Below are positions 13,322 to 24,010 of a stretch of 64,000 bases of DNA, piece by piece. Under the pieces are notes generated by a model. It worked only from the letters and a program-made list of their open reading frames with translations, was not told the origin of the DNA and ran no database searches. The stretch lies in assembly GCA_022036555.1 (NCBI GenBank), contig CM039119.1, positions 7,192,001-7,256,000 on the forward strand, written 5' to 3'. The stretch comes from Microstegium vimineum (taxonomy: Eukaryota > Streptophyta > Magnoliopsida > Poales > Poaceae). Within the stretch, counting starts at the first letter, position 1. Each line of letters begins with the position of its first letter. The translations under genes were made by a program, and so were the position numbers.

Positions 13322-16300
13322 TTACAGTAAGGAGTGGATGGCTGATATCGCACGCAGGCGAATTTGCTCTATTTCGTTCATCTCCTTGGCATCGGCATCG
13401 GCAGAGCCCTCAATCGGCTTGAGTTTCTTCTTCCATAGGATGGCTTGTCGGGCGTTCCGATCCCTTTCTTGCCGCAGGACCTTGATGGAGTCGGATAGTT
13501 GGGTTTTCTGCTGGTTGGCTGCAGTCAGATCCCCTTCGACCTTCTGTAATTCCGCCAGTAGCTCCTCCTTCTTTGCCGACAGTCGGGAAATTTCTTGATC
13601 AAGATTGCCGATGGAGACTTCTGCTTGACCGATGCCTTTGTGCTTCTCATCGGCAATGGCTTTGAACTTAAGCTTTTCTTTCTCGCTCTTGGATTGAGCG
13701 GCCCTATCGGCAATGCGATGGGTAAGCTTCTGATATTGGATCTGCTTAATGTCGAGGAAAGTTGCCTGAAGAAGGATTTCTGCCATATCGGCGGGGAGGT
13801 GGCTTTGGATGTCCTTGAACGCAATCCTTGTTGCCGATGAATCTTGGACGAGCTGGGACATTTCTTGTAGCAGCAAGGAAAGCAATTCTTCCAGTTTAGA
13901 TTTAATCTCTGCCGACAAGGTTGGGACGGAGCTCTCCTCTTCATCGTCATCGGGGACGTCGACTGCAAAGGAAAATAGGTTGTCCGCTTGAATACGGCCT
14001 TGACGTTCATCCTCGTGTTGAGGGTTCAGGCTGTAGGAGAAGAGGCTGTCCGGAGAGTCCTAGGCCTAAAAACAGAAGGGTTAAAGTGTGCCAATTATAA
14101 AATTATATTATGAGCTTTAAGGTAATCGACTTACCGTCTTGAAGCGGATCTCCTGCCTGGGACTTGGCATACTGGATGGTCCAGCTTCATCTTGGACATC
14201 GGCAGCAGATGCCGATGACTGGGCCCTTGTTGGAGAAGCAGCCGACGCTGCTGGTGCTGGCATAGTTGTTGCCGGCGTCGCTTCCGATATGGTGGCCGGT
14301 TCTTGTGGCGGCGGTCCCACTCTATCATCTGGGACTTCGGCCGACGGTGCCGATGCCGACGTTGCCTCTGCTGCTACGACCGCTGGAGTTGTTTCTTCAC
14401 CGGGCAATCTGGCTGATGGTGCCGATGACGATGCTTCCGCTATTGTAGCGGGCGGAGTTATAGCTTGGTCTGGGACGTCATCCATCGGTTGATCAGGCAC
14501 ACGAACTGATGGAGGTTCTGCCGATGACCCGCCGGTAGTTGGCGCAACTGGGACCAATGAGGGTGCCGTTGATGGTGCATCGGTAGCTGATGGTGCAGTT
14601 GGAGCCGATGGTGAAGGAGAAGCCAGCCTTAGGCGCCTCTTTTTCGTCGGCGCAGCAGCAGGGGAGCCGACCCGCTTTGATGAAGACTGGGGGGCATCGA
14701 CAGCTGGGCTGGAAGGTGTTTGTCTACTGGAAGCAGATGCCAATGACCATAGTGCCTGAAAAGTATAGAACAAGTTATACAAGATGGAATGTTGCCGATA
14801 AAACAATATGTAATCGGTACAGGTAAAAGCGAGTTTACTGCATAAACCCGTGTCAGGGCAACGGCAGCGGCCGATGTAGCCTGGGCTTTTGTGGGTGTCG
14901 GTGTAGATACCTGTTGAGGCGTGAAGGCGGCCAGCGTCGGAGCTTTGGTGCCGATGATCGATATGGGGCTCATTATCCGAAGATTAAAGGGCCTACCACT
15001 GTTACTCATTGTGGGAACCGGATCATCGGCCTGTCAGGCGCAAAAGAGTTAAGTGCTGATACCAATGACAAAAATAAAGTAATAAAATAGATCAGATGGC
15101 AGACTTACTGCGTCATCGGGGATGATGTAATCGGCGTCAATCAAGTGCCGATAGTAGTGCGAAGACTTGGTGAGTAGCTGGCACTTCCACTCTTGCCACC
15201 AAGACTTGAACTCGTTGGTGATGAAGGAGGTTGGCGACCAGGAAGACAAGTCTAGGTCTGACAGATCGGCATCGGCAGGAAGGTTGACGACTTTGTTCCA
15301 GTCTAGATTACTGGAGATTATCTGCCTGCGTCTTACTACCTTAGAGTAGCAGAGTTTGATCGGCAGTTGGTCAAATGCCAGTTGTCTCGCTGCCGCCGAT
15401 GGGTAGTAGAACTCGTAGGATGGTGAGGCATTCTTCCCAGATCCAAAGATATTTACTGGAATAGCTCGGGAGTAATGCTGGCCCTCATGATTGCTTGGTT
15501 CTCGAGCAGGCTCACATCGGTCAAGTTGAACAGCAGCGGAAACTGGTTGTGTTCATCAAGATATGGCCACCAGGTCCGTTCCGAGGAGGGAAGTCCGTTG
15601 TAAAACTTCTGGAAATAATAGCCGAAGTGCTCTACATCAGCATCGGTACCTGGCAGCACTATGATGGCCTCTCCAAAATTAAGCGGAGGGCGAGTTGCCG
15701 ATTCATCGTCCCCGTATCGGTAATCTTCTGATATGTCCCTTGGGAATTGTTGGGCAAACAAATCAAACTGGAGGGCCTTGTGCATGTGCGCGTTCAACCA
15801 CAGATTGACAAACCACCAGGGACCCCCAAGGTTGCCGATGGGTTCTCCCAGCAGTAACTTCTGAGATACTTGATGTAGCAATCGGTATACTGATCCCAGA
15901 AGGTACCTGCCTAGAGGAAGCCTTGTTCCATCGGCAAGTAGTTCAACCGCTGGAAGGTGCATGGTGGTCGGACCGATAGTTTTGCCACAGAAGACGAATT
16001 TTTCCAACCACATGTTTAAGAAAATGGCGTGCTCCCATTGGGTTACCGATCCGGTTTTCTGGTTCTCTTTGATGTAGCCCGTCCAACCGCCGATATTCCG
16101 GGTGTTCACCTTGTACTCGGATTTTCTGTTGAAAAGGGTGAACGTATCGGCAGAGGTGATGTCCAAGCCGGTCAGCATGTAGACATCGACAAGAGTTGGG
16201 GTAGCTGGTCCATGCCTAAAGAGGAAAGCATTCATACTATCGGACCAGAAGTATGAGGCTGCCATCATTAAGTTTTCGTTCTTCTCCATATCGGAATTGA

Positions 16301-16955
16301 AAGCCTAATGCACTGATCCAGATTGCGTTCTTGCCAGTACACTTGCTGTGATCTGACCACTCTCAGGTACCAGTTTTTCCATCCTTTGGTAGGTTTGGGC
16401 CATGAGCGGAATGTGTCCTTCCACAGTCCTAGATCAAAACGCTCAGATCTGAACGGTACCCGGTTGGTTTCTGCATTAATGATGAAGGTGGGGTATGGAT
16501 TGCCCATTGGGTCTAGGCAGCTGAGGTTGGAGCCGATGAGTGGAATCACTACCTTATTGTACAGTTCCTAGGGTTCGAAGAAAAAAGGGACGAATCAGAA
16601 TGAGGATAAATCCAGATTTTTGCGAAGAACCGTACAGGAGGTTGGATTAGGCGGGAATAAGCCTTACCTTTGGAATGTCGACGTGGATCGCCATTGGAGT
16701 CAAAGGAATGCTTGTAGTTCGTCCTTGGATTACGAAGGAGTACTGTTGCTCGAGCTTGTGTTCTTCAGAGCGGCTGTAGGTTAAAGATGAAGGCAGGAAG
16801 GTGAAAGTAAAAGTGGGCTCGGGTAAAAAGGCGGTGTGGATTCCGGTAACTTTTATAAGCCTTCTCAGGCTATTTTGGGGTTCTGTTTCACACTGTGAAG
16901 GAATGTGGAGAGGCCCGCGGTAGATACGCGAGGTGATCGAGGTGGTCTGCAACAT
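13322..16955 (-). CDS. Antisense plant mobile domain (PMD) gene inside the Tat element, probably degraded
   Basis: A multi-exon gene lies opposite to gag-pol, between integrase and the 3' LTR. It starts at ATG 16955. Exon 1 runs to about 16672, with donor AAG-GTAAGG. Exon 2 begins at 16569 after an intron ending CCTAG and continues in phase (ELYNKVVIPLIG). A long stretch, 16310-15453, has plant mobile domain features: FLFRHGPATPTLVDVYMLTGLDI, then RYLLGSVYRLLHQVS and WWFVNLWLNAHM. Coding sequence continues to about 15095 (YEFYYPSAAARQLAFDQ), then an Ala/Ser/Pro-rich linker (14806-14117), then a Lys/Glu/Gln-rich coiled coil (13918-13322). Single-base frame breaks near 16305 and 15455 suggest decay or sequence error. 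PMD proteins in Arabidopsis (MAIN, MAIL1) act in nuclear gene and transposon silencing; any such role here is inference. Downstream exon borders are approximate. Confidence 0.7.
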
Positions 16956-17110
16956 TTGTGCTACAATCGAGGGATTTTATTATTAAATTGCAATTCCACA
17001 CGCGGGGATCAAGGGAATCGTATGTCTATCTCGGAGGTAACGGCTACAACAACGGCTACAGCAACGGCTACAGTGGAGAGAATTTCGGCACGTAAAGTAT
17101 TATACGCTCC

Positions 17111-17123
17111 GAAACTGGGGGCA
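17111..17123 (+). other. Polypurine tract of the Tat element
   Basis: GAAACTGGGGGCA lies immediately before the 3' LTR start at 17126, the expected site of plus-strand DNA priming. Confidence 0.65.
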
Positions 17124-17125
17124 TG

Positions 17126-18266
17126 TGTTGACACCATTTTTCAACACGTGTCAAATGGGCTGGGGCTTGACTGGTCAGTGGCTATTCTCCATCGGTATCA
17201 GGAAAAGTTTGAGCCGATATTGCCGATGGAAGAGTGCTGCGGGAAGACCAAGTGCGTTGCCGATGAAGACTGGATGATCTTTGCCGACAAAGGTCAATTG
17301 GTGAAGTCTTGCTGAAGCTGATTGCCAAGGAAGTCATTGCCGATGGCCGATGAAGAGTCATTGCCGATTGCCGATGAGGGGTCATTGCCAATTGCCGATA
17401 GGGGATGATTGGTGAAGTTACCAGCGTAAGATTGCCGATCGGGAAAGTGTTGCCGATGCCGATGGGCGTAACTTAGCACTTGGTGGCAGCAGAAGACTAC
17501 AGGTGGCCAAAGAAGGAAGTTGCAGGGATCTGCCGATGGAAAGCTTCCATCGAGGAAAAGTATTAAGGAAACTGGTGTTTTACCAGTATTGTTATTATGG
17601 TAGTTTGAGTCTGGCTCTTGCATGAGTCATTTATCTTCCTTTAAAATAAGTGTGTTCGTTTAGGAAATAAATATTGTTATCCGGCTCCTGCGCGAGTCAG
17701 TTTCCTTTAAAGTAGGAGATTGTTTTAGGAAGGATACGTGTCGTGTCTTTGTACAACTCTCCATGTGGGAGTATAAATATGTGCCCGAGGGCTATGAAAA
17801 GAACAATCAATCCAACTCAAAACAAATCAATTTTATCTTATTCTACCTTTTATCGCAATTTACCCTTTTATGCATTAGTTATAGCTATTAACGAGTTCTT
17901 TCAAGCTTCGACGGGCTGCATCACCTTGATCTCCGTCAAAACTTCGTAAGTTCCGCGTGGGAGTACCTCTGAGCTTTGGCAATCCGGGCGCATCGCTGTT
18001 TGCCTCGTTCAGCTCTGCTCTAGTTATCCTGATTAAGCCCCAATTCCAGCATCCGGGCGCACCGCCGTTGTCTAGATTGGATCTTGTTCTATCTTTGATC
18101 AATCTGAGCCTTGACGTCCGGGCGCATCACTGTCGTCTTGTTCAGTTTTGTTCTAGTTATCATCCTTGTCGGTTGATTGGTCAAATCGACTGGCACGCCT
18201 CCGGAATACCGAGCTTTGGGTAATAGCCCGAGGTATTCACAGATCCTGACGTTTTTTGTGTCAACA
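17126..18266 (+). repeat. 3' LTR of the Tat element
   Basis: 1141 bp, about 98% identical to the 5' LTR by eye. It carries an extra 31 bp from a local duplication of a GCCGAT-containing unit near 17341-17390 and keeps the TATAAATA box at 17772-17779. Confidence 0.95.
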
Positions 18267-18271
18267 GTGCC

Positions 18272-18381
18272 AGAGGGAGGGGGAGCCGTCAGCGGGGCAC
18301 CACCGCGCTGAGGCCGAGACACGCGACCGGAGAGAGGGAGGGGCGTCGGAGGCGAAGGTGTATGGTTCCGTACGGCGCGGG
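18272..18381. mobile_element. 110-bp remnant between the two retrotransposons
   Basis: GC-rich sequence that continues the interrupted element from 5142. It is bounded by the Tat target duplication on the left and the Sirevirus LTR on the right. No coding feature is recognised. Confidence 0.5.
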
Positions 18382-18981
18382 TGTAAGGCCCTAATCCAAG
18401 GCTAGAGGGGGGTGAATAGTCTAATCTGAAATTCTAAAGCACGACTCAACAACAAGTTAGAAAACTAAAAGGGGAAGCTTGACTAGCAATAGCAAAACTA
18501 GGAAAGCGAAGCCTCCTAACACAATTTCTTCCCTAATATAGCTATAACCACTCAATTCCTACTCAAGTCTAGAAGCCCTCTAGGCACAACCTAATATACT
18601 AAGCAAGTATGAATAGGGTAAATGCAAAGGAGGAAGGAGTGATTTTACCACCGAGTAGAGGAATGAACCAATCACAATGAGATCACCAAGAACACAAAGA
18701 TGACACTTGATTTTGCACCAAGGTTCACTAGTTTGCCCACTAGCTACGTCCTTGTTGTGTCGGCTCACTTACTTGGAGGTTGAAGAGCTAATTGGCATCA
18801 CACGCCAAACCCGTCACCGGGTGCCTCACAACCAACACAAGATAAGGGCACTCAATGACACACGCAATCCACTATAGTTACCTTTGCGATCTCCCACGGG
18901 GAAGGCACAAGAACCCCTTCACAATCACCACTTGTGGTCGACGAAGCACAACACCAAGCTTCTCGAATCCACACCGCTTGC
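18382..18981 (-). repeat. Truncated 3' LTR of the Sirevirus
   Basis: About 600 bp nearly identical to 22622-23217, starting TGTAAGG on the plus strand. Identity stops abruptly after ACACCGCTTGC (18981), where coding sequence of the internal region begins: the deletion junction. Confidence 0.9.
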
Positions 18982-20500
18982 AATGTTGGCAGGTTGGAGC
19001 ACTTGTATGTTGATGTCATTTGGTTGAGATGATGAACTAGCTTGAACTTGATCTTCACTTGCATTTGCTTGATCTTGAGTTGGAGAACCACTAGCTTGAT
19101 CACTTGGAATGGTTACTTGATCTTCATCTTGGACTTGTCTTGGTCTAATGTCACCAATATCCATATCTTTCATAGCATTGACCAACTTGTCACCTCTCAC
19201 ATCATCCAAGTTTTCTTCTTCATCTTGAGAGCCTTGAGTTTCATCAAATTCAACATCACGTACTTCCTCAAGAATGCCACTAGTCAAGTTTCATACTCTA
19301 TAAGCCTTGCTAGTTGTTGAGTAGCCAAGTAGAAATCCCTCATCACATTTCTTTTCAAACTTGCCCAACCTTGTTCCCTTCTTCAAGATATAGCACTTGC
19401 ATCCAAACACCCTAAAGTAGGAAATGTTTGGCTTTCTTCTATTCAATAGCTCATAGGGAGTCTTCTCAAGCACTCCATGACAATAGAGACGGTTGCTAGA
19501 GTTGCAAGCCGTATTGATAGCTTTGACCTAAAAAGAATCACAAACATTGTACTCACTTAGAATTGATCTTGCCATGTCAATCAAGGTTCTATTTTTTCTT
19601 TCAACTATCCCATTGGATTGAGGAGTGTACTTTGGAGAGAATTGATGATTGATTCCAAAGTCATCACAAAGATCTTCAATTCTTATGTTCTTGAACTCAC
19701 TCCCATTGTCACTTCTAACTCTCTTGATAGTTGTTTCAAATTCATTTTGGCACCTCTTGACAAATGACCTGAAGATATCAAATGTGTCACTCTTGTCACT
19801 CAAGAAGAATACCCATGTGTATCTTGTGAAGTCATCCACTATCACAAATCCATACTTATTGCCACCGATGCTCATGTAAGTTGATGGTCCAAAGAGATCC
19901 ATGTGCAATAACTCAAAATCTTTGCTTGTACTCATGATGCTCTTCTTTGGATGAGTATTGCCAACTTACTTTCCGGCTTGACATGCGCTACATAGCTTGT
20001 CCTTCTCAAATGTGACATCTTTCAAACCCTTCACTAGATCATGCTTGATTAGCTTGTTCAATTGTTTCATGCCAACATGTCCAAGCCTTCTATGCCATAA
20101 CCAACCCATGCTAGATCTTGAGATGATACATGTAGAGAGTTGGGTCTCACTACCATTGAAATCCACTAGGTAGAGGTTCTCATACCGAAATCCCTTGAAG
20201 ATCATGTTTGAACCATCTACACTAATGATTTCCACATCCTCCACTCCAAAGATGCACTTGAAACCGAGATCACACAATTGGACAACCGACAATAGATTGA
20301 ACTCAAGTCTTTCCACTAGAAGCACATTGCATGCTTAGATCATTGGAGATAGCAATCTTCCCAAGCCCTTTCACCTTGCCTTTGCCATTGTCACCAAATG
20401 TGATACTATCGAAGCCTTGTGTATTATCTTGGTTGATTGAGTTGAACATCCTTCCATCACCGGTCATGTGTTGAGTGCACCCACTATGAAGCACCCAATA
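18982..20500 (-). pseudogene. Sirevirus protease and integrase, broken
   Basis: The protease motif is at about 20490: the usual catalytic Asp of the D-S-G triad is replaced by His (HSGCTQHMTGD). Integrase follows: a zinc-binding segment ending CSACQAGK (near 19970), then core 19935-19528 with HMDLFGPS, a catalytic-type VDDFTRYTWVFF, RSDNGSEF and NGIVERKNRTL. Next comes the copia GKK-like region with FGCKCYILKKG at 19380. The remaining acidic linker (18925-19287) runs into the LTR. Stops separate the pieces at 19965, 19525 and 19290. With the RT missing, this copy cannot be autonomous. Confidence 0.8.
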
Positions 20501-20536
20501 CCTCCCTCCGGCTTTGTAATTGACCTACAAGAGAGA

Positions 20537-22564
20537 TCAATTCTTTTTAGGTACCCAAACTTGTTTGAGTCCTCCAAGGTTAGTTACCAAAGATTTTGGT
20601 ACCCAAATGGACTTTTTGGAAGCCATCCATAGTGCACCAACAAACTTGGGATGAACACCATTAGTACCCTTGGAAAGTACATAGAATGAATCAACTCGCA
20701 TGGAGGATACATCTTGTTTGGTCTTCTTGTTCTTGCATGCTTGCTCATTGTGACCAACTTGCTTGCAACTCTTGCAATAGCTACCGGTGTTCTTCACAAA
20801 ACGAGTTTTGTGAGAAACAAAGGCGGCCTTGCCTTTCTTGGGGATATAGCCCAATCCCTCTTTGTAGAGAGATGCTCTTTGGCTACCCAAGCACATAAGC
20901 AAGTGGTCCTCACCTCCATAAGCCTTAGCTAAGGAGTGATTGAGCTTTGTAACCTCATTCTTGAGGGTTTCATTTTCCACCATTAGTGAAGCATCACAAG
21001 TGACACCATCACTAGTAGATGAAGTAGGAGTGATAGTGCTACAAGAGGGGTTAGTGGGGCAACAATGATAGGAGTATAGAAAGATTCATCAAGAATATCA
21101 CAAGTAACTCCCATGTTACATCTTTGAGCAATCTCCTTCTTACTTTGGTCGAGGAGAGAGGAATGAGCTCTTTCAAGCTTAGAGTGAGACTTCACTAGCT
21201 TCTCATGGGCTTCCATTAGCCTCTCATAAGATGCTACAACCTCATCAAGGTTTTGCTCAAGAGCCACATTGGCCTTGCGCAATTCCTTACACTCCTTTCT
21301 CTTCTTGTCAATGTAATCCTTAGCTTGCTCAAGCATGTCCATGAGTTCCTCCTTTTGAGGGCTCCTCACTATCACTATCGCTCTCACTCTCACTCTCATC
21401 ATGAGAAAGTACCTTAGTGGACTTAACCATGAAACATGATGATGGAGTGTCAAATAAAGAGATCTTGTCCCTCATTGCAATACTTGCAAAAGCCTTCTTC
21501 TTGGTAGTGGTATTCTTTTCTTGATCACTATCATCACTACAAGAAGAGTCACTATCCCAAGTAACAATGTGAGAGTAGCCCTTCTTCTTCTTGTTGTCAA
21601 ATAGGGGCTTTTTCTCTTTCTTGCCCCTCTTCTTGTGATCATCATCATCCTTGTCACTATTGTAAGGACAATGAGCAATGAGATGATCAAAGCTTCCACA
21701 TTTGAAGCACTTTCTTGGATCATCATGATTCTTGAAAGAAGTTTTCTTCCTTCTTGCACCATAGCCCTTCTTCTTCATGAATCTCCCAAATTTCCTCACA
21801 AAGAGAGCCATCTCCTACTCATCAAGATCACTAGCACTTTGGTCTTCACTTTCACTAGATTCTTCACTCTTGCTCTTGCCTTTGCTCTTATGTGATGAAG
21901 TAGCCTTGAAGGCTATGCTCTTATTCTTCTCATCCTTCTTGTCTTCCTTCTTGACATCCTCTTCCTTGTTCTCCCAATAAGCATCTTGAGTCATGACATC
22001 TCCCAAGACTTGATTAGGAGTCATGGTGTCTAGCTCACCTCTCACAATCAAGGTCATAAGTGTGTCAAACCGGGATGGAAGACACCTCAAGAACTTGTGA
22101 GAGAAGTCCTTGTCCTCAACCTTCTCCCCAAGAGCCGTGAGATCATTGACTAGCACTTGAAGTCGATGAAACATCTCCGACACATTCTCATCATCCTTCA
22201 TCTTGAAGCTTGTAAATTTCTCCTTGAGAATATATGCCTTAGCTCCCTTGACGGCTTGTGTGCCCTCAAATGATTCCTCAAGCTTCTTCCAAGCCTCATG
22301 AGCACTCTCTAGATTCTTGATTTGTTCAAAGACCTTCTAATCAAGAGCCTCATGGATGGCACTAAGAGCAATGTCATTGTGTTGAAGCTTCTCTTCTTCT
22401 TATGGAGTTGGAGCCTCCATATTGGCAACCTCAAACTTCTTGTCCACCACAAGCCACACCTTCCGGCTAATTGACTTGATGTGTGCGGTCATCTTGACCT
22501 TCCAATAGCCATAGTTGGAACCATCAAATCTTGGTGGTTTCTTCATGTTGTTGATATGAGCCAT
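20537..22564 (-). pseudogene. Sirevirus gag, broken
   Basis: Starts at ATG 22564 just inside the primer-binding site, with KKPPRFDGSNYGYWKVKM typical of copia Gag. An early TAA near 22400 and another break near 21812 split it. Middle part 22201-21815 (LQVLVNDLTALGEK; LPSRFDTLMTLIVRGELDTM) is the UBN2-type Gag core. Segment 21811-21329 carries a CCHC knuckle, CFKCGSFDHLIAHC. Downstream is a coiled-coil-rich stretch (21453-20983) and a second CKSCKQVGHNEQAC knuckle near 20780. Low-complexity acidic Ser/Asp runs lie between. Confidence 0.8.
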
Positions 22565-22607
22565 GATCACATCGTAGGTTGTTAAGCCTCAAATCAACGG
22601 TGTACTA

Positions 22608-22619
22608 GCTCCGATACCA
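22608..22619 (-). other. Primer-binding site of the Sirevirus
   Basis: On the minus strand TGGTATCGGAGC begins 2 bases after the LTR end. It matches the initiator tRNA-Met complement used by most copia elements with one mismatch (G for A). Confidence 0.75.
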
Positions 22620-23450
22620 CTTGTAAGGTCCTAATCCAAGGCTAGAGGGGGGTGAATAGCCTAATCTGAAATTCTAAAGCACGACTCAACAACAAGTTAG
22701 AAAACTAAAAGGCGAAGCTTGACTAGCAATAGCAAAACTAGGAAAGCGAAGCCTCCTAATACAATTTCTTCCCTAATATAGCTATAACCACTCAATTCCT
22801 ACTCAAGTCTAGAAGCCCTCTAGGCACAACTTAATATACTAAGCAAGTATGAATAGGGTAAATGCAAAGGAGGGGGGAGTGATTTTACCACCAAGTAGAG
22901 GAATGAACCAATCACAATGAGATCACCAAGAACACAAAGATGACACTTTTCACCAAGGTTCACTAGTTTGCCCACTAGCTACGTCCTTATTGTGTCGGCT
23001 CACTTACTTGGAGGTTTAAGAGCTAATTGGCATCACACGCCAAACCCATACACCGGGTGCCTCACAACCAACACAAGATAAGGGCACTCAACGACACGCG
23101 CAATCCACTAGAGTTACCTTTGCGATCTCCCGCAGGGAAGGCACAAGAACCCCTTCACAATCACCACTTGTGGTTGACGAAGCACAACACTAAGCTTCTC
23201 GAATTCACACCGCTTGCTCTAAACCGTCTAGGTGAAGGCAATCACAAAGAGTAACAAGAAACTAGCAGCGGTATCAACTCTCAAGTGCCACTAGAATGAA
23301 TCACTTCATGCAATGCACTTGATCACTCAACTCACTCAAAAGGATGATCAAAATCAACAAAGAGATGAGTGGGAGTGTGTGTGGTTTGCTCACAAGAGTA
23401 TGCAATCAACCAAATGCGCAAGAAAGGTTCCTAAAACCAGTCACATACCC

Positions 23451-23458
23451 TTATATAG
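23451..23458 (-). promoter_or_regulatory. TATA box of the Sirevirus LTR
   Basis: Minus strand reads CTATATAA, in GGCTATATAAGGGT context, just downstream of the palindrome block, as expected for the LTR core promoter. Confidence 0.65.
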
Positions 23459-23507
23459 CCTCCTCAAAGAAACTAGCCGTTTTCCCCTTTTTGGAGCTGC
23501 AAACCGT

Positions 23508-24010
23508 GACCACCGGACCACTTTAGTCGCCACCGTCGGACCATAGCAGGTGGTACGACGTTTTGTAATTCGACCGTTGGCGCGCTGAAAACGTCATCGT
23601 CGGACCACTCGCCACCGTACGGACAAAGGTCCGACGCCTGGTCCGATGCTTGGTCCGACGCTTTGGCCTCAGCCAAAGCCTGATTCCAGTAAGCACCCAA
23701 GCTCCGGACCACACCACCGAACTAGGCCACCGGACCATAGCAGGTGGTTCGGTGCCTCCTTCAAGTCTTGATCTTGGCATCCAGTAAGCACCTGTGCTCC
23801 GGACTAGACCGTCGGACTAGGCCGTCGGATCATAGCAGGTGGTCCGACGCCTGTCTTTGCCTTCTGCTGAAACTGGATCGAGCCACCGGACCACTTGTCT
23901 ATGGTCCGGTGCTCACTTTGAGCTCTGGTCCGACGCTTCCTCCAGTTGCTGGTCAATGCTGGGAGTAGCCACCGGACCACTTGCCTTGGTCCGGTGCTTT
24001 AAGCACAACT
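23508..24010 (-). repeat. Palindrome array in the Sirevirus LTR (CCGGACCA / TGGTCCGG)
   Basis: At least six imperfect inverted units built from CACCGGACCA or CGTCGGACCA paired with TGGTCCGGTG or TGGTCCGACG, several with the spacer TAGCAGG. Palindromes of this kind just upstream of the TATA box are a known signature of Sirevirus LTRs. Confidence 0.75.

Larger units (their letters stand above)
5143..18266 (+). mobile_element. Complete Ty3/gypsy LTR retrotransposon, Tat lineage, with antisense PMD gene
   Basis: The element has two LTRs (5143-6252 and 17126-18266) starting TGTTGACACC and ending TGTCAACA. It is flanked by the 5-bp target duplication GTGCC (5138-5142 and 18267-18271). Internal order on the plus strand is gag, protease, reverse transcriptase, RNase H, a second RNase H-like domain and integrase; this dual RNase H is the hallmark of the Tat lineage. 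The 3.9 kb between integrase and the 3' LTR carries an antisense gene with a plant mobile domain. Both gag and pol are broken by stops and frameshifts, so this copy is not autonomous. By eye the LTRs differ at about 22 aligned positions (about 19 transitions) plus one 31-bp duplication in the 3' LTR, near 2% divergence, so insertion was recent. Confidence 0.95.
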
